A stretch of DNA of 64,000 nt from Schaedlerella glycyrrhizinilytica_A (lineage in GTDB: Bacteria; Bacillota; Clostridia; Lachnospirales; Lachnospiraceae), in the NCBI RefSeq assembly GCF_042852765.1, contig NZ_AP031414.1, one strand, 5' to 3'. The notes below the pieces were generated by a model. The model was not told the origin of the DNA. It was given only the letters and a program-made list of their open reading frames with translations, and made no database searches. Shown here in pieces: positions 44,017 to 52,692 of this stretch; within the stretch, counting starts at the first letter, position 1, and each line of letters starts with the position of its first letter. A program made the position numbers and the translations under genes.

Positions 44017-45525
44017 ATGAAATATCATTTGAAAGAATCTAAAATGGTGGAAGTGATCGCATATCTGTATATTATGCTTCCTTTTCTGATATTTGCAGTC
44101 GGCTGGATGGGAAAACGGTTCTGGATACCGATTTTGTTCGTACTTATTTTTAGCTTTTATAAAATATGTAAAGAAATGGAGAAAAGCTGGATTCCCGAGT
44201 TGCACAAAGAAAATCTGTTAAAGATTGTCTTTATCATCACGGTCATCGGAGTCTGGGTCTATTATTCAGGGATCGGACGGCTTGTATTTCAAAATACAGA
44301 CCATAGTGCAAGAAACGCCATTTTTGATATTTTAGTTCAGTATGATTGGCCTGTGATTAATTATGATGTCAATCTGGACATCATGCCAAAAGGAACGACA
44401 GCGACAAGTCTTGTATACTATATTGGTTTTTGGCTTCCGGCAGCGGTAGTCGGAAAAATCTTCGGTCTGGAAGCGGGATATGGTTTTCAGATTTTTTGGG
44501 CAATCTTAGGAATCACACTTGTGTATTATCTGCTGTGTGAACGATATAAAAAACTGTTGATGTGGCCTTTGCTGATACTTATATTTTTCAGCGGACTGGA
44601 CGTGATCGGATATTGTCTGAGCACCGGGACATTACAGGCGTGGGTTGGGGATGCGCATCTTGAGTGGTGGGTTGGACAACCTTATCAATATTCCAGTATG
44701 ACAACACAGCTTTTCTGGGTGTTCAATCAGGCGATTCCGGCATGGCTCTGCACAATGTTGGCATGGAAGCAGAAAAATAACCGATCGATCGTAGTGATAC
44801 TGGCATGTTGTATGCTGCCGAGTACATTTGGATTTGTAGGACTTCTCTTTCTTGTATGTTTTTGGATGTTTACAAGAAGATATGAAAATGTTCAGGGAAA
44901 AACAAAAAAAGAACGATTCGTTTCTTATACAAAAAGCTGGATCAAAGATACATTTACCGTACAGAATATATTGGGAGGCGGTGTGATCGGGATTTTCTCA
45001 TTTTTATATTTGTCCATTAACTTATCCGGAAATACAGTGATGGAAAAACAATCTCTTGGAGCTGCCTATACCGATCATCCGTTAAAATATTTTATGTTTA
45101 TTTTGTTGGAAGTAGGCGTATATTTCCTGATACTTTATAATTATCAAAAAAAGAATGCATTATATTACTACATTTCAATTAATTTATTATTGATTCCATT
45201 TATTAAGATTGGAGCGGCAAGCGACTTTTGTATGCGGGCATCGATCCCGGCTTTGTTGATTCTGATGGTATTCGTGATGGATACGTTGATCGAAGCAAAT
45301 AAAAAGAAAGATCGGATGATCGTGGGGATGCTTGTTCTTATACTTTTGATAGGGAGTATGACACCAATCCATGAAATTGGAAGAACATTTCGGGAGACGA
45401 TTGAGCGTTTGTATACGGAAGAACCGGTATATGAGCCCTCGTCAGATCTGAAAGATATATTTAATGGCAGAAATTTTTCCGGACCGACAGATCATTCATT
45501 TTTCTTTAAATATATTGCAAAGTGA
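44017..45525 (+). CDS. polytopic membrane protein of unknown function, GT-C-like
   Basis: About 502 residues with ten or more membrane helices. The first external loop contains NTDHSARNAIFDILVQYDWP and NYDVNLDIMPKG, with acidic residues placed as in GT-C glycosyltransferases that use lipid-phosphate sugars, but no definite family can be assigned. A GTG at 44008 would add three residues; AGAGGTG before the ATG at 44017 fits better. Codons and base composition are more AT-rich than in the genes before it, marking the start of a compositional change. It ends the long upstream operon; a weak hairpin but no T run follows. A Wzy polymerase is an alternative. Confidence 0.75.
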   Translation: MKYHLKESKMVEVIAYLYIMLPFLIFAVGWMGKRFWIPILFVLIFSFYKICKEMEKSWIPELHKENLLKIVFIITVIGVWVYYSGIGRLVFQNTDHSARNAIFDILVQYDWPVINYDVNLDIMPKGTTATSLVYYIGFWLPAAVVGKIFGLEAGYGFQIFWAILGITLVYYLLCERYKKLLMWPLLILIFFSGLDVIGYCLSTGTLQAWVGDAHLEWWVGQPYQYSSMTTQLFWVFNQAIPAWLCTMLAWKQKNNRSIVVILACCMLPSTFGFVGLLFLVCFWMFTRRYENVQGKTKKERFVSYTKSWIKDTFTVQNILGGGVIGIFSFLYLSINLSGNTVMEKQSLGAAYTDHPLKYFMFILLEVGVYFLILYNYQKKNALYYYISINLLLIPFIKIGAASDFCMRASIPALLILMVFVMDTLIEANKKKDRMIVGMLVLILLIGSMTPIHEIGRTFRETIERLYTEEPVYEPSSDLKDIFNGRNFSGPTDHSFFFKYIAK

Positions 45526-45615
45526 CAGAATTTAATGAGTCTCTCATTTCAAGGACATAACAAAAAACGAAAAGTCTGGAAAATTGAATCTTTAGTAGAA
45601 AAAAATGTAGAAACA

Positions 45616-45624
45616 TGTTATAAT
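45616..45624 (+). promoter_or_regulatory. extended -10 promoter for the dideoxysugar operon
   Basis: TGTTATAAT (perfect -10 with upstream TG) lies behind an A-rich stretch. No good -35 is visible. The leader to the rfbF ATG is about 90 bases. Confidence 0.6.
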
Positions 45625-45668
45625 GTGTAAGATTTAAGCACAGATGAGGAATAACATAATACAAAAAT

Positions 45669-45689
45669 CCTTAAGTTTCCAACTTGAGG
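45669..45689 (+). promoter_or_regulatory. leader hairpin upstream of rfbF
   Basis: CCTTAAGT (45669-45676) pairs with ACTTGAGG (45682-45689) around a 5-base loop, one G-U pair. No T run follows, so it is not a terminator. Role unknown. Confidence 0.4.
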
Positions 45690-45719
45690 AATAAAAAATA
45701 CAAAGGGGAATCGCAGGGT

Positions 45720-46499
45720 ATGAAAGTTGTTATTTTAGCAGGAGGATTCGGCACCCGAATCAGTGAAGAAAGTCATCTGAGACCAAAGCCGATGATCGAG
45801 ATCGGAGATAAACCGATTCTCTGGCACATTATGAAAGAATATTCACATTATGGTTACAATGAATTTGTGATCTGTTGTGGATATAAACAGCATATGATCA
45901 AAGAGTATTTTGCAGATTATTATCTGTACAATGGTGACGTTACATTTGACTTTGGAAATGAAAATAAAATGATCGTTCACAATAATGTATCAGAGCCTTG
46001 GAAAGTGACTCTCGTGGATACAGGGCTGAATACAATGACCGGCGGACGGATCAAAAGAATCCAGAAATATATCGGAAATGAGCCGTTTTTGATGACATAT
46101 GGAGATGGGGTTGCTGATATCGATATCAATGAGTTGGTAAAGTTCCATCAGGAAAAGGGGCAGTTGGCTACATTGACTGCCGTACATGTGGGACAAAGAT
46201 TCGGCGTGCTCGATATTGATCGGGAAAGCAGAGACATCAGGGCTTTCCGAGAAAAATCCAGTGCGGACGGAAGCAGAATCAGCGCCGGATATATGGTATT
46301 AGAACCGGAAGTGTTCGATTATATCGAAGGAGATAAAACAGTTTTCGAGAAAGAGCCGTTAGAACAGCTTGTAAAAGAAGGTCAGCTGAATGCTTATAAA
46401 CATAATGGCTATTGGCAGTGTATGGATACACAGCGTGAAAAAGAAAAATTAGAAGAACTGTGGAATTCAGGAAATGCTCCATGGAAAGTGTGGGACTGA
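45720..46499 (+). CDS. rfbF: glucose-1-phosphate cytidylyltransferase
   Basis: The enzyme makes CDP-glucose from CTP and glucose-1-phosphate, the first step toward CDP-3,6-dideoxyhexoses. The 259-residue length is standard. KVVILAGGFGTRISEES at the N-terminus, LRPKPMIEIGDKPILWHIMK and the YGDGVADID metal motif near 110-118 are diagnostic for RfbF (DdhA). GFGTRI plus CDP-specific SxLRPKP separates it from RfbA. An in-frame ATG at 45684 lies within the leader hairpin; AAAGGGGAA at 45702-45710 supports 45720. It is followed closely by rfbG and rfbH in the order used for dideoxysugar synthesis. Confidence 0.95.
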   Translation: MKVVILAGGFGTRISEESHLRPKPMIEIGDKPILWHIMKEYSHYGYNEFVICCGYKQHMIKEYFADYYLYNGDVTFDFGNENKMIVHNNVSEPWKVTLVDTGLNTMTGGRIKRIQKYIGNEPFLMTYGDGVADIDINELVKFHQEKGQLATLTAVHVGQRFGVLDIDRESRDIRAFREKSSADGSRISAGYMVLEPEVFDYIEGDKTVFEKEPLEQLVKEGQLNAYKHNGYWQCMDTQREKEKLEELWNSGNAPWKVWD

Positions 46500-46502
46500 T
46501 CT

Positions 46503-47561
46503 ATGAGAGCACTAAGTTTTTATAAAGGGAAAAAGGTATTGGTTACAGGGCATACCGGGTTTAAGGGAACATGGCTTTGTAAAATTCTTGTAAATGCAGG
46601 AGCAGATGTGACGGGGTATTCATTGGAGGCTCCGACGAATCCAAATTTATTTGAACTTTCTGGAATTGAGAATGAGATAAAATCTATTATCGGCGATATC
46701 CGTGATCTGGAACATTTGAAACAGGTATTTACAGAAGTACAGCCGGAGATCGTTCTCCATCTGGCAGCACAGCCGATCGTACGGGATTCATACAAAGATC
46801 CAGTTTACACTTATGAAACAAATGTGATGGGAACAGTAAATATTTGTGAATGTGTACGATTGAATTCCTGTGTGAAATCGTTTCTGAATGTAACGACAGA
46901 TAAGGTATATCACAATAATGAATGGGAATGGGGATATCGGGAAAATGATCCGCTGGATGGTTATGACCCTTATTCCAACAGTAAATCATGTTCGGAATTA
47001 GTGACCCACAGTTATATTAATTCATTTTTTAAAGAAAACGGCATTGCGGTTTCAACAGCCAGAGCAGGAAATGTGATCGGCGGAGGAGATTTTGCAAATG
47101 ACCGCATCATACCGGATTGTATCAGGGCGGCGATGAAAGGGGAAAGCATTATTGTAAGAAACCCGCATTCGACACGTCCTTATCAGCATGTAATGGAACC
47201 TTTGGTTGTATATTTACGGATTGCCAAAGAACAGTATGAAGATATTAAATACGCCGGATTTTATAATGTCGGTCCGGATGACTGCGATTGTGTGACTACC
47301 GGGGAATTAGTAGATTTGTTTTGTAATGCCTGGGGAGAAGATCAGACTTGGGAAAATCGTTTTATGGGGGGACCTCATGAAGCTAATTTCTTAAAACTGG
47401 ATTGTTCCAAAATCAAGCAGGTGTTTGGCTGGAGTCCGAGATGGCATGTGGAAGAAGCCGTTCGGTATACCGTGGAGTGGGCAAAAGCCTGGGTAAACGG
47501 GACTGATGTTTCAGAAGTAATGGATCAGCAGATCCGGGAATTTATGAACAAAGGAGAATAA
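46503..47561 (+). CDS. rfbG: CDP-glucose 4,6-dehydratase
   Basis: This SDR enzyme converts CDP-glucose to CDP-4-keto-6-deoxyglucose. The 352 residues open with KKVLVTGHTGFKGTWLCKIL (NAD-binding TGxxGxxG, with the FKG variant of RfbG). LHLAAQPIVRDSYKDP, NVTTDKVYHNNEWEWGYREN and the catalytic Y-x3-K in DPYSNSKSCSE are all diagnostic. NVIGGGDFANDRIIPD follows. It starts three bases after the rfbF stop. The next gene, rfbH, uses its product. Confidence 0.96.
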   Translation: MRALSFYKGKKVLVTGHTGFKGTWLCKILVNAGADVTGYSLEAPTNPNLFELSGIENEIKSIIGDIRDLEHLKQVFTEVQPEIVLHLAAQPIVRDSYKDPVYTYETNVMGTVNICECVRLNSCVKSFLNVTTDKVYHNNEWEWGYRENDPLDGYDPYSNSKSCSELVTHSYINSFFKENGIAVSTARAGNVIGGGDFANDRIIPDCIRAAMKGESIIVRNPHSTRPYQHVMEPLVVYLRIAKEQYEDIKYAGFYNVGPDDCDCVTTGELVDLFCNAWGEDQTWENRFMGGPHEANFLKLDCSKIKQVFGWSPRWHVEEAVRYTVEWAKAWVNGTDVSEVMDQQIREFMNKGE

Positions 47562-47566
47562 GAAAT

Positions 47567-48904
47567 ATGTTTGAACATAAAACAGAACAGCAGGCACGGG
47601 AAGAAATTCTGAATATTGTAAAAGAATATTGTGAGACCTACCATAATCAGAAGAAAGCATTTAAAGAGGGTGATCGGATTTCATATGCATCCCGTGTATA
47701 TGACAGTGCAGAGATGGTGAATCTGGTAGACAGTTCTCTGGAATTCTGGCTGACATCAGGTCGATATACAGCGGAATTTGAAAAAAAATTGGGTGAATAT
47801 CTTGGAGTGCGTTATTGTTCTCTTGTAAATTCGGGATCTTCTGCCAACTTAAATGCATTTATGGCATTGACTTCCCCGCTTCTTGGCGAACGCAGAATTA
47901 AGCGCGGAGATGAAGTGATCACAGTAGCAGCCGGATTCCCGACGACCGTAACGCCGATGATCCAGTATGGTGCGGTTCCGGTTTTTGTAGACGTGACGAT
48001 TCCGCAGTATAACATTGATGTAACAATGCTGGAAGAAGCCTGGTCCGAAAAAACAAAAGCAGTTATGATCGCACATACATTGGGAAACCCATTTGATCTG
48101 AAAGCTGTTCGTGAATTTTGTGACCGTCATGATCTGTGGCTGGTTGAAGATAACTGCGATGCATTGGGATCCAGATATACGATCGATGGCGAGGTGAAAT
48201 ACACAGGAACGATCGGAGATATCGGAACATCCAGTTTTTATCCTCCGCATCATATGACGATGGGAGAGGGGGGAGCTGTTTATACGAATCATGCATTATT
48301 GAATAAATGTATCCGTTCTTTCCGGGACTGGGGACGTGACTGTGTTTGTGGATCCGGTCAGGATAATCTTTGCGGACATCGGTTCGATCGCCAGTACGGT
48401 GAACTTCCATTAGGATACGATCATAAATATGTATATTCACACTTCGGATACAACTTGAAAGCAACCGATATGCAGGCGGCGATCGGATGTGCGCAGTTGG
48501 AGAAGTTCCCGACTTTTGTAGAACGCAGAAAGTATAACTTTACACGTTTAAAGGCCGCTCTTGCAGGTGTTGAAGATAAATTGATTCTGCCAGAGGCATG
48601 TGAGAACTCTGATCCAAGCTGGTTTGGTTTCTTGATCACATGTAAAGAGGGAGTGGATAGAAATCAGGTTGTTCAATATGTGGAAGATCATGGCGTGCAG
48701 ACAAGAATGCTTTTTGCCGGAAATCTGATCAAACACCCATGTTTTGATGAAATGCGTGCTTCAAAAGAGGGGTATCGCGTAGTTGGAGAATTGAAGAACA
48801 CGGATCGTATCATGAACGATACATTCTGGGTTGGTGTATATCCAGGAATGACAGATGAGATGATCGATTATATGGCGAAAGTATTGAAAGAGGCGGTTCA
48901 GTAA
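47567..48904 (+). CDS. rfbH: CDP-4-keto-6-deoxyglucose 3-dehydrase (E1)
   Basis: The PMP/[2Fe-2S] enzyme removes the 3-hydroxyl of CDP-4-keto-6-deoxyglucose. It has the aminotransferase fold but His228-His229 in FYPPHHMTMGEGG stand where other members carry the PLP lysine, the hallmark of E1. Four cysteines, C197, C259, C261 and C269, match the spacing of its iron-sulfur ligands (C-x-C-x7-C at the end). The 445-residue length is standard. E1 needs a reductase (E3, DdhD/AscD type); none is encoded in the window, so it must come from elsewhere. It lies five bases after rfbG. Confidence 0.96.
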   Translation: MFEHKTEQQAREEILNIVKEYCETYHNQKKAFKEGDRISYASRVYDSAEMVNLVDSSLEFWLTSGRYTAEFEKKLGEYLGVRYCSLVNSGSSANLNAFMALTSPLLGERRIKRGDEVITVAAGFPTTVTPMIQYGAVPVFVDVTIPQYNIDVTMLEEAWSEKTKAVMIAHTLGNPFDLKAVREFCDRHDLWLVEDNCDALGSRYTIDGEVKYTGTIGDIGTSSFYPPHHMTMGEGGAVYTNHALLNKCIRSFRDWGRDCVCGSGQDNLCGHRFDRQYGELPLGYDHKYVYSHFGYNLKATDMQAAIGCAQLEKFPTFVERRKYNFTRLKAALAGVEDKLILPEACENSDPSWFGFLITCKEGVDRNQVVQYVEDHGVQTRMLFAGNLIKHPCFDEMRASKEGYRVVGELKNTDRIMNDTFWVGVYPGMTDEMIDYMAKVLKEAVQ

Positions 48905-48919
48905 AGACGGGAGGTTAGG

Positions 48920-50779
48920 ATGAAACAGAGATTAGCTGATTATGTTGCAGATTTTCTTGTGACAAAAGGTATCACGGATTGTTTTATGGTGACAGGCGGC
49001 GGAGCTATGCATTTAAATGATGCAATTGGTCACAAGGATGGAATCCATTGTACATACAGTCACCATGAACAGGCAAGTGCTATTGCAGCTGAAGCATATG
49101 CGCGGATTGATAATCGAATTGCTGCACTCTGTGTAACTACCGGACCGGGCGGGACGAATGCGATCACAGGTGTAGTAGGCGGATGGTTGGATTCGGTTCC
49201 GATGCTGGTGATCTCCGGGCAGGTACGCTATGATACAACAGCCCGATATATGGAACAATTCACTGACGGACTTCCGCTTCGTGCAGTAGGTGATCAGGAA
49301 TTTGATATTACAAAATCAATTAGTTGTATGTGTAAATATGCAACAATGATAGAGGATCCGAATCAGATTCGATATGCCTTGGAAAAAGCATATTATCTGG
49401 CAATGACGGGGAGAAAAGGTCCCTCTTGGGTGGATATTCCGGTAAATTATCAAGGCTGTATGATAGAAACGGACGAATTGCCGGGATTTGATCCTCAGGC
49501 AGAAAATGAAGAAAAGTTAGATACAACCGCACCGAAAAAAATCGATCCGGATCTGATCAGACAGGTTCTCGAAAAAATAAAACAGGCAAAGCGTCCGGTG
49601 CTTTATGCCGGAAATGGGATTCGCTTATCAGGAGGATATGCAGAATTCCGAAAAGCAGTGGACTTTCTGGGGATTCCGGTTGTTACCTGTTGGGATTCTA
49701 TTGATGCGATTGAATCAGAACATCCATTTTATGTAGGACGCGGCGGGATTATGGGAGATCGTCCGGGAAACTTTGCAGTACAGAATGCAGATTTGGTGCT
49801 AGCAGTCGGAAATCGTCTTTCCATCCGCCAGGTGGGATATAACTGGCAGACTTGGGCTCGGGAAGCTGAAGTGATCATGGTAGATATCGATCCGGCAGAA
49901 TTAAAAAAGACAACGCTTCATGTGGAAGTTCCAATCTGCGGAGATGCAAAAGATTTCTTTTCTCAGATAAATGAGAGATTAGAAAAGGAAGTAGCCCCAT
50001 TATTTTCCGGAGAAGAGTGGATCGAAGTATGCAGACGCTGGAAAGAAGTTTATCCGGTTACACAGCCGAAACACTGGGAAGAGGATGGAAAATATGCGAA
50101 TGTGTATGCATTTGTGAATTATTTAAGTAATCAGCTGAAAGAAAAGAGTCTGACAGTCGTATCAAATGGAAGTGCCTGTGTAGTTGGAAGTCATAACTAT
50201 GAAATAAAAAAAGATGCAAGATTTCTGATCAACAGTGCGATTGCAAGTATGGGATACGGTCTTCCGGCAGCTATCGGTGCTTGTATTGCAGCAGATCGTA
50301 GAGAGACAATCTGTCTGGAGGGTGACGGAAGTATTATGATGAACCTGCAGGAGTTGCAGACTGTTCTTACGAATCAGCTTCCGATTAAAATATTTTTGAT
50401 CAATAATCAGGGATATCATTCTATCCGTCAGACTCAGACGAATTTGTTTGGGAATCATACGAAAATAGGAATCGGACCGGAAAGTGGAGACTTGAGTTTT
50501 CCGTCTTATGAAAAACTGGCTGTTGCTTTTGGCTATCCATATTATGCGGCACACAGTAATGCAGAGATGAAAATGGCAGTGGAAAATACTTTGAAAGAAG
50601 AGGGCGCTGTTTTCTGTGAGATTTTTGTTTCACCGGAACAGTTCTTTGAACCAAAAAGCGCGACAAAAAGGTTGCCCGATGGTTCGCTATTCAGTCCACC
50701 GTTGGAAGATCTTGCGCCATTCTTGCCGGAAGAAGAGTTGCAGGGAAATATGTTTATCCCATGTATTACAAAAAAATAG
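48920..50779 (+). CDS. thiamine-diphosphate enzyme, acetolactate-synthase-like (YerE-like candidate)
   Basis: The 619-residue enzyme has the three-domain ThDP fold: Glu50 in YSHHEQASAIAAEAYARI activates the cofactor, TTGPGGTNAITGVVGGWLDSVP is the following loop, and the ThDP/Mg motif begins EGDGSIMMNLQELQT at about residue 466 and closes with FLINNQGYHSIRQTQ. GNRLSIRQVGYNW in the middle domain resembles an FAD/ADP-binding region. The family includes acetolactate synthase, but context directly after rfbFGH is that of YerE, which adds a two-carbon unit from pyruvate to C4 of CDP-3,6-dideoxy-4-ketoglucose in yersiniose synthesis. Fold is certain, the YerE role is inferred from position. A housekeeping acetolactate synthase is less likely, as no ilv genes are near. 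Confidence 0.85.
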   Translation: MKQRLADYVADFLVTKGITDCFMVTGGGAMHLNDAIGHKDGIHCTYSHHEQASAIAAEAYARIDNRIAALCVTTGPGGTNAITGVVGGWLDSVPMLVISGQVRYDTTARYMEQFTDGLPLRAVGDQEFDITKSISCMCKYATMIEDPNQIRYALEKAYYLAMTGRKGPSWVDIPVNYQGCMIETDELPGFDPQAENEEKLDTTAPKKIDPDLIRQVLEKIKQAKRPVLYAGNGIRLSGGYAEFRKAVDFLGIPVVTCWDSIDAIESEHPFYVGRGGIMGDRPGNFAVQNADLVLAVGNRLSIRQVGYNWQTWAREAEVIMVDIDPAELKKTTLHVEVPICGDAKDFFSQINERLEKEVAPLFSGEEWIEVCRRWKEVYPVTQPKHWEEDGKYANVYAFVNYLSNQLKEKSLTVVSNGSACVVGSHNYEIKKDARFLINSAIASMGYGLPAAIGACIAADRRETICLEGDGSIMMNLQELQTVLTNQLPIKIFLINNQGYHSIRQTQTNLFGNHTKIGIGPESGDLSFPSYEKLAVAFGYPYYAAHSNAEMKMAVENTLKEEGAVFCEIFVSPEQFFEPKSATKRLPDGSLFSPPLEDLAPFLPEEELQGNMFIPCITKK

Positions 50780-50796
50780 AACACTGGTATGAAAAA

Positions 50797-51729
50797 ATGA
50801 AGAGAGTGATTATAACAGGACCAACCGGTGCGATCGGAATTGCATTGATCCAGCAGATGATTGAGGAGCAGATTGAAGTGATCGCAGTTTGCAATCCAAC
50901 TTCAAACCGGATATCGAGGATCCCGAAAAATCCGTTGGTCCGAATTGTAAAATGTGATCTGTCAAATTTGAAGATGCTTTCAGAGATTGGTCTGCCCTCC
51001 TGTGATGTGTTTTATCATCTTGGATGGGCAGGAACGATCGGAACAGGACGGAATGATACTTCGATCCAGGAAAAAAACATCCGTTATACATTAGATGCAG
51101 TGGAGGCGGCGCATATGTTAGGCTGCAGGCGGTTTGTTGGAGCCGGATCGCAGGCAGAATATGGTCGTGTCGAGGGGATTTTGTGCCCAGATACTCCGGT
51201 TTGGCCGGAAAATGGATATGGAATGGCAAAATGGTGTGCCGGGATGATGAGTCGCTTGAGGTGTCAACAGCTTGGAATGGAACATATCTGGATTCGTGTG
51301 CTGAGTATTTATGGTCCTTGCGACGGACCAAATACAATGGTAATGTCAACGATCAACAAACTTTTAGCAGGAGAAACCGCAGAAACAACAAAAGGGGAGC
51401 AACTCTGGGATTATCTGTTTAGCAAAGATGCAGGAAAAGCTTTTTATCTGGCAGGAGAAAACGGAAAAAACGGAGCGGTGTATTGTCTTGGAAGCGGACA
51501 AAAATATCCGCTACATGAATATATAACAAAGATACGTGAAGCGACAGCCCCGGAAGCGGTTATTCATTTTGGGGCTGTTCCATATGCCGAAAATCAGGTG
51601 ATGCATCTTTGTGCTGATATTACTTCATTACAAGAAGATACCGGGTTTGAGCCGGAAACGTCTTTTGAAGATGGAATACGACAGACGGTCAACTGGTATA
51701 AAAAGGAACGAGTGGGAGAGAAAGAATGA
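50797..51729 (+). CDS. NAD(P)-dependent SDR epimerase/reductase (YerF-like candidate)
   Basis: An extended SDR of about 310 residues: ITGPTGAIGIALIQQM at the N-terminus is the nucleotide loop, YHLGWAGTIGTGRND and FVGAGSQAEYGRVEG lie in the usual places and YGMAKWC gives the Y-x3-K catalytic pair. An upstream ATG at 50761 would overlap the previous gene by 19 bases; no strong ribosome site marks either, and I prefer 50797 because MKRVIITG is the natural fold start. Following a YerE-like enzyme, it may reduce the acetyl branch of the new sugar, as YerF does, or reduce/epimerise C4. It overlaps the next gene by four bases. Confidence 0.88.
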   Translation: MKRVIITGPTGAIGIALIQQMIEEQIEVIAVCNPTSNRISRIPKNPLVRIVKCDLSNLKMLSEIGLPSCDVFYHLGWAGTIGTGRNDTSIQEKNIRYTLDAVEAAHMLGCRRFVGAGSQAEYGRVEGILCPDTPVWPENGYGMAKWCAGMMSRLRCQQLGMEHIWIRVLSIYGPCDGPNTMVMSTINKLLAGETAETTKGEQLWDYLFSKDAGKAFYLAGENGKNGAVYCLGSGQKYPLHEYITKIREATAPEAVIHFGAVPYAENQVMHLCADITSLQEDTGFEPETSFEDGIRQTVNWYKKERVGEKE

Positions 51730-52664
51730 AAACAATCAGTGTGATGATTCCTTGTTATAACGAGGAAGAGAACGTTGTGCCGATCAGCGAGGCTGTTGTA
51801 GAAATGTTTCAAAAAGAGCTGCCGGAATATGATTATGAAATTTTATTTATCGACAATTGTTCGATAGATAAAACGAGAGATCTACTGAGAATGATCTGCA
51901 GTCAAAATTCAAAAATAAAAGCAATTTTAAATGTAACTAATTTTGGGCAGTTTAATTCACCTTATTATGGTATCTGTCAGACAAGTGGTGATTGTACGAT
52001 TTCATTATGCTGTGATTTTCAGGATCCGGTAGAGTTGATACCTGTTTTTGTTAGGGAATGGGAAAAAGGTTATAAGATTGTGAGCGGTATTAAAACGTCC
52101 AGCAAGGAAAACAGCTTTATATACTTTTTGAGAAGTGTGTATTATAAAATGATCCGGAAAATGTCTTCGGTGGAGATGATCGAACACTTTACTGGATTTG
52201 GTCTTTATGATAAAAGTTTTGTGAAACTGCTGCGTCAATTGGATGATCCGATTCCGTTTATCCGCGGAGTGGTTGCAGAATATGGGTATAAGAGAAAAGA
52301 AATTGAATACGAACAGCCAAAGCGAAGAGCCGGAAAAACTCATAATAACTGGTATAGCTTATATGATGCGGCAATGCTTAGTATCACGTCCTATACGAAA
52401 GTGGGGCTCCGTATTGCGACATTCGGCGGAATGATCGGAGCGGCTGTGAGTTTTATCGTGGCAGTGGCGTATTTTATAATGAAATTGATCTGGTGGGATC
52501 GTTTTCCTGTTGGAATGACGCCATTGATCATAGGGGTATTCGGTCTTGGCTCCCTGCAGCTTTTGTTTATTGGATTGTTGGGAGAATATGTGATGAATAT
52601 CAATACCAGAGTGATGCATAAACCGCTTGTGGTTGAAGAAGAACGAATTAATTTTTCAGAATAA
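51726..52664 (+). CDS. membrane GT2 of the DPM1/GtrB/ArnC type
   Basis: The 312-residue protein makes, or uses, a polyprenyl-phosphate sugar. The GT-A domain begins ISVMIPCYNEEENVVPISE and contains LFIDNCSIDKTRD and LCCDFQDPVELIP near 95-107 with the metal-binding Asp. ITGFGLYDK and PKRRAGKTHNNWYSLYDAA are characteristic. Two membrane helices at about 231-255 and 265-290 anchor the C-terminus, as in GtrB. Lipid-phosphate sugars feed GT-C enzymes, and GT-C-like proteins lie at 44017, 54852 and 6919, so it may donate to one of these. The ATGA overlap couples it to the SDR gene. Confidence 0.92.
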   Translation: MKTISVMIPCYNEEENVVPISEAVVEMFQKELPEYDYEILFIDNCSIDKTRDLLRMICSQNSKIKAILNVTNFGQFNSPYYGICQTSGDCTISLCCDFQDPVELIPVFVREWEKGYKIVSGIKTSSKENSFIYFLRSVYYKMIRKMSSVEMIEHFTGFGLYDKSFVKLLRQLDDPIPFIRGVVAEYGYKRKEIEYEQPKRRAGKTHNNWYSLYDAAMLSITSYTKVGLRIATFGGMIGAAVSFIVAVAYFIMKLIWWDRFPVGMTPLIIGVFGLGSLQLLFIGLLGEYVMNINTRVMHKPLVVEEERINFSE

Positions 52665-52692
52665 AATTCAAGAAATAAAGAGAGATTATTTT

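Noticed and set aside
45534..45548. Hairpin AATGAG-TCT-CTCATT as terminator after 45525
   Set aside because: Only six base pairs and no T run; read-through into the next operon is possible.
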